From positions 3,211,501 through 3,275,500 of the forward strand of contig NZ_CP038255.1 of the NCBI RefSeq assembly GCF_004564135.1: DNA of 64,000 nucleotides. Direction: 5' to 3'. The DNA is from Terasakiella sp. SH-1 (lineage in GTDB: Bacteria; Pseudomonadota; Alphaproteobacteria; Rhodospirillales; Terasakiellaceae). The notes beneath the pieces are model-generated. The model saw only the letters and a program-made list of their open reading frames with translations, was not told the DNA's origin and searched no databases. This document shows positions 61,017-64,000 of this stretch, piece after piece (within the stretch, counting starts at the first letter, position 1; the number at the start of each line of letters is the position of its first letter). Made by a program: the position numbers and the translations under genes.

Positions 61017-62473
61017 TATTTATTAGGTCCACGGAATACTGTTGAATGACTGACAATTTCGCCAGTCTCCTTATCCTTGAGCACAAAGTCAATATCCGTT
61101 GACTTGCCATCCAATTTTCCAGGCCGTGCTTTCAAGAAAATCTTGAAAGCACCAATACGGTCTGCCTTGACGCCAAGGTCTAAAGACTTAAGGTCTTTTT
61201 TATCATGACCAATCATGGTCATGGTCACACCTTCCAGCCCAGCGACACTGAGTTCATATTGTTTGGCTGACGATTCCATATTCAGAATCTTATAGGTATA
61301 ACCGTTGCGAATCGTCCCATCGGACAATGTGACAAACAGCGGCGCACGGTCACGGATGATGTTGACTTCCAAACGATCACGAAAAGACAGGCTGGTCAGG
61401 ATAGCAGCCGCCACAAGCGACAAAATCACCGCATAATAAATGGTACGCGGGCGAATAATATGAACCTGTTTGCCCAAGCCCTGCTCACGCGCAATCATGT
61501 TTTTGTAACTGTCATAAGAAATCAGGTTACGCGGCAGCTTGAGATTATCCATCATGGTATTACAGGCGTCGATACACAGACCGCAGCCAATACATTCCAT
61601 TTGGGACCCATCGCGAATATCAATCCCCATCGGGCAAGCCTGAACACACAGGCCGCAATCCACACAATGACCGCGATCTGGCGAATCCAGATTCTTCGCC
61701 CCCTTCATCCGGGGCTCGCCGCGCCACTCTTCATAAGTGACCAACAAGGATTCTTCATCGGTCATCACAGACTGGAAACGACCATAGGGGCACATATAGA
61801 AACACACCTGTTCACGGGCGAAACCCGCCATCAAATAGGTCATACCTGTCAGGATACCCAGCGTAATCAAAACCCAGCCGCCCAGCTCACCCGAAAAGAG
61901 TTCTGCTGTTACCGTCGGAGCATCGTTGAAATACCAGACAAAAGACAAAGCCATGAAGAAGGAAATCAGCAACCAGATCACATGTTTTGTCAGGCGCTTA
62001 ACAATTTTGTTAAAAGAGATCGGTGCGTTATCAAGCTTGATACGCTTGTTGCGATCGCCTTCAACAAATTCTTCAACCTTCATGAACAGGTCGGTCCAGA
62101 CGGTTTGGAAACAGGCAAAGCCACACCAGACCCGCCCGGCAATGGCCGAAGCCGCAAACAGACCAACAGCGGCCAAAATCAACAGGCCCGTCAGGTAATA
62201 AACTTCCTGCGGCCAAATTTCGATCCAGAAGATGTACGCACGGCGCCCCGGTAAATCAAACAGGACGGCCTGATCGGGTACACCCGGCCCACGGTCCCAG
62301 CGAACCCAGGCAAAACAGTGATACAACGCCAGAAAAAACCACAACAGACGCGTTTTCCACAAACGAAAAGGGCCTTTGAAAATGCGGGGATGAACTTTGA
62401 TACGTTCTGCGTAAAGGGGGCCATCACCATTTTCATTTGGCTTGATGACACCGACTGCTTCAGTTTTCGCCAT
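61016..62473 (-). CDS. ccoG: cbb3 oxidase accessory ferredoxin CcoG (FixG/RdxA)
   Basis: A 485-residue membrane protein with about five helices and two 4Fe-4S motifs, CVDCGLCVQACPMG and CIGCGLCIDAC, then an Ig-like C-terminal domain. CcoG reduces copper during oxidase assembly. It is first in ccoGHIS and has an FNR/FixK-like box about 75 bases before its ATG. Confidence 0.96.
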   Translation of the reverse strand: MAKTEAVGVIKPNENGDGPLYAERIKVHPRIFKGPFRLWKTRLLWFFLALYHCFAWVRWDRGPGVPDQAVLFDLPGRRAYIFWIEIWPQEVYYLTGLLILAAVGLFAASAIAGRVWCGFACFQTVWTDLFMKVEEFVEGDRNKRIKLDNAPISFNKIVKRLTKHVIWLLISFFMALSFVWYFNDAPTVTAELFSGELGGWVLITLGILTGMTYLMAGFAREQVCFYMCPYGRFQSVMTDEESLLVTYEEWRGEPRMKGAKNLDSPDRGHCVDCGLCVQACPMGIDIRDGSQMECIGCGLCIDACNTMMDNLKLPRNLISYDSYKNMIAREQGLGKQVHIIRPRTIYYAVILSLVAAAILTSLSFRDRLEVNIIRDRAPLFVTLSDGTIRNGYTYKILNMESSAKQYELSVAGLEGVTMTMIGHDKKDLKSLDLGVKADRIGAFKIFLKARPGKLDGKSTDIDFVLKDKETGEIVSHSTVFRGPNK

Positions 62474-62540
62474 GGCTCTTACTCGATCTCAGGGTCAAAA
62501 AAGGTTGTGGTTTTGTATACTTCTTCCCACCGATTAGCAA

Positions 62541-62554
62541 TTGATAACCGTCAA
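62541..62554. promoter_or_regulatory. FNR/FixK-like box before ccoG
   Basis: TTGATAACCGTCAA differs from the TTGAT-N4-ATCAA consensus at one base. The rest of the 293-base gap between ccoG and ccoP contains only the ccoP terminator and AT-rich promoter sequence. Confidence 0.6.
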
Positions 62555-62702
62555 TTTCACGAAATAAAGCCACCTGACTCAACTTCCTGAAAGCCATTCT
62601 GATCTCATTGCGAACCTATTGGTTTATCGGGCAAAGAAGAATATCAAGATATGCTAACGTAAATCTTTTGTAACTGCGATTTCGCAATTTTACAAACAGG
62701 TC

Positions 62703-62741
62703 AAAAAAAACGGCTGTCGGAACATTCCAACAGCCGTTTTT
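62703..62741 (-). terminator. terminator after ccoNOQP
   Basis: AAAACGGCTGT and ACAGCCGTTTT form an 11-bp stem; on the minus strand eight T residues follow. Confidence 0.92.
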
Positions 62742-62766
62742 AATCGGATCAATCAAACGATTGTTC

Positions 62767-63621
62767 TTACTGACCGCCACCCAAAGAGTGAACGTAGATA
62801 GAAACCTGTTTGATTTCTGTATCTGACAGACGACCAACCCAAGCTGGCATTACACCATGCTGTGGTTTATTGATCTGTGCCAGAACGCCTTCACGACCAG
62901 CTTTGAAGAGCCAGATGCCGTCGTTCAAACGAGGCGCACCCAGGTCCATCATGCCAGCGCCGTCTTCAGCGTGACAAGAAGCACAGTTCTCTTCATACAA
63001 AGTCTGACCAGCGTCAGAACCACCCTGACCGCCAAGCTTCATTACGTAATCCGCAATTTGCTCAGCATCAGCAGCAGTGATTGTTTCGTCAGCAACCAGT
63101 GCCGGCATGTCAGAAACGCGTTCTTCATCATGACCGGAACGAATGCCGTATTGTACAGTTGTCTGGATCTCTTCCAGCGTACCGCCCCACAGCCAATCAT
63201 CATCAGCCAGAACCGGGAAGTTTTTCGCACCAGAACCCGCAGAACCGTGACATGGCTGACAGTTGTCGGCGAAAATCACGCGACCACCTGCCATAGCGTA
63301 GTTCAACAGTTCAGAGTCTTTAGCAACTTCACCGATCTCTTTCCCTTCAAACTTGGTTGTCCAAGCTTCGCGGGATTTCGCAACAGCTGCCATTTCTTCA
63401 GCATGTGCGAGACGGTTTGTTGTACCGAATGCACCTTTGGCGTAATCGGTCAGTGTCGGCCAGGACGGGTAAACTACCCAGTAGCCGACTGCCCAAATGA
63501 TACAAGCATAAAAAGTCAGCAGCCACCACTTTGGAAGCGGTGTATCCAGCTCTTTAATGCCGTCCCATTCATGGCCTGTGGTATTTGTGCCCGTTACTGG
63601 GTCCTTTTCCACGTTTGCCAT
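62767..63621 (-). CDS. ccoP: cbb3 oxidase diheme subunit CcoP
   Basis: A 284-residue membrane-anchored diheme cytochrome c. EWDGIKELDTPLPKWWL opens it, one helix follows (about 33-55), then two heme c sites, CQPCH and CASCH, each with a downstream Met ligand candidate. It passes electrons to CcoO/CcoN. Start at ATG 63621 with AAGGAG before it; this ribosome site overlaps the ccoQ stop region. Confidence 0.96.
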   Translation of the reverse strand: MANVEKDPVTGTNTTGHEWDGIKELDTPLPKWWLLTFYACIIWAVGYWVVYPSWPTLTDYAKGAFGTTNRLAHAEEMAAVAKSREAWTTKFEGKEIGEVAKDSELLNYAMAGGRVIFADNCQPCHGSAGSGAKNFPVLADDDWLWGGTLEEIQTTVQYGIRSGHDEERVSDMPALVADETITAADAEQIADYVMKLGGQGGSDAGQTLYEENCASCHAEDGAGMMDLGAPRLNDGIWLFKAGREGVLAQINKPQHGVMPAWVGRLSDTEIKQVSIYVHSLGGGQ

Positions 63622-63631
63622 CTTAATCTCC

Positions 63632-63784
63632 TTAATCATCGTCCTGTAAGGGGATCTGAGAAGCTTCGTCGAACTTCTTCTGATTCTTCGGCCGAAGCGC
63701 GAAGAAAATGATCCCCACGAACAGGAACATCAGCCACACGACCCATAACTGTCGTGCGAGTGAGACTATGTCGTCCAAGCTCAC
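63632..63784 (-). CDS. ccoQ: cbb3 oxidase small subunit CcoQ
   Basis: A 50-residue protein starting at GTG 63784 with one helix (LWVVWLMFLFVGIIFFAL) and the typical RPKNQKKFDEAS tail. It stabilises the cbb3 complex. Position between ccoO and ccoP and the sequence pattern make the call safe despite its size. Confidence 0.92.
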   Translation of the reverse strand: MSLDDIVSLARQLWVVWLMFLFVGIIFFALRPKNQKKFDEASQIPLQDDD

Positions 63785-63793
63785 GCTTGCACC

Positions 63794-64000
63794 CTATCGA
63801 GCCATTTCGCCTTCAGGCTTGTACGTCGTGAAATCCACGAGTGTACCAAGCATCTGAAGATAGGCGACAATTGCATCCAGCTCAGTGATTTTAGACGGAT
63901 CACCGTCGAAATCACCCAGAACGGCTTTCGGATAACGAGCTTGCAGCTCTTCCGTATCGCCTTCACCTTCGTCACCCATTGCCTGAGTGATGAAGTCTTC
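63794..64000 (-). CDS. ccoO: cbb3 oxidase monoheme subunit CcoO, 3' end
   Basis: The last 68 codons of ccoO run in from the window edge: ITELDAIVAYLQMLGTLVDF is the conserved C-terminus of CcoO. The heme site and membrane anchor lie outside. TAG stop at 63796-63794, nine bases before ccoQ. Confidence 0.92.
   Translation of the reverse strand, partial: EDFITQAMGDEGEGDTEELQARYPKAVLGDFDGDPSKITELDAIVAYLQMLGTLVDFTTYKPEGEMAR

Overview
The window is ordinary chromosome of an alphaproteobacterium with roughly balanced base composition, most likely a marine Rhodospirillales-type organism (a Terasakiella- or Magnetovibrio-like relative is my guess; the genus is inference). Pointers are ethylmalonyl-CoA pathway genes, the ccoNOQP/ccoGHIS cbb3 oxidase cluster, a DUF2336 protein, the dapF-mtaB-ftsY order and the hflK-hflC-DUF2065-degP block. 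I found no rRNA, tRNA, CRISPR array or prophage.

Layout. 1-3057: membrane quality control on the minus strand (degP, DUF2065, hflC, hflK). 3212-7812: plus strand, mrp, an MFS/Atg22-type transporter, dapC and a DUF1848 radical-SAM-like protein. 7973-11637: a lone receiver protein, mesaconyl-CoA hydratase, a membrane-anchored ParA-like ATPase and a periplasmic binding-like protein. 11727-15624: minus strand, xth, a candidate sRNA, lolA, a SUMF1-domain protein and argG. 15788-22183: an EAL-hemerythrin protein, a DUF6765 protein, dapB, nth, a second binding-like protein and a YbaK-type protein. 22319-31368: the metabolic core, ecm divergent from ccr, then mcd, pduO, etfBA and hbd. 31428-32147: an intact IS1595-family element with perfect ends and target duplication. 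32171-33595: asd with what looks like a complete Lys/Thr leader-peptide attenuator. 33603-48821: VCBS protein, a MITE-like element, rmuC, DUF4139, DUF2336 and diguanylate cyclase, Bax-like, mutS, hydrolase, stress-type protein and maeB. 48822-55975: a P2-type ATPase, ftsY, mtaB, dapF and small unknowns. 56146-64000: panBC behind ccoGHIS, and the end of ccoNOQP.

How the genes fit together. Ccr, Ecm, Mcd and Mch are four consecutive-type enzymes of the ethylmalonyl-CoA pathway for acetyl-CoA assimilation. PduO can supply adenosylcobalamin for Ecm, EtfAB can take electrons from Mcd, Hbd works on C4-CoA upstream and MaeB can draw off malate. A shared sequence motif in front of ccr/ecm, pduO and etfB suggests joint control. 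Lysine-pathway genes dapC, dapB, asd and dapF are scattered singly, and asd carries the attenuator. The cbb3 oxidase and its assembly genes point to microaerobic respiration; an FNR/FixK-like box precedes ccoG. c-di-GMP signalling is represented by one cyclase and one phosphodiesterase linked to a di-iron oxygen-binding domain.

A dispersed palindromic repeat of about 65 bp (two inverted half-units) occurs in at least nine intergenic gaps and in one case sits inside the stem-loop of a terminator.
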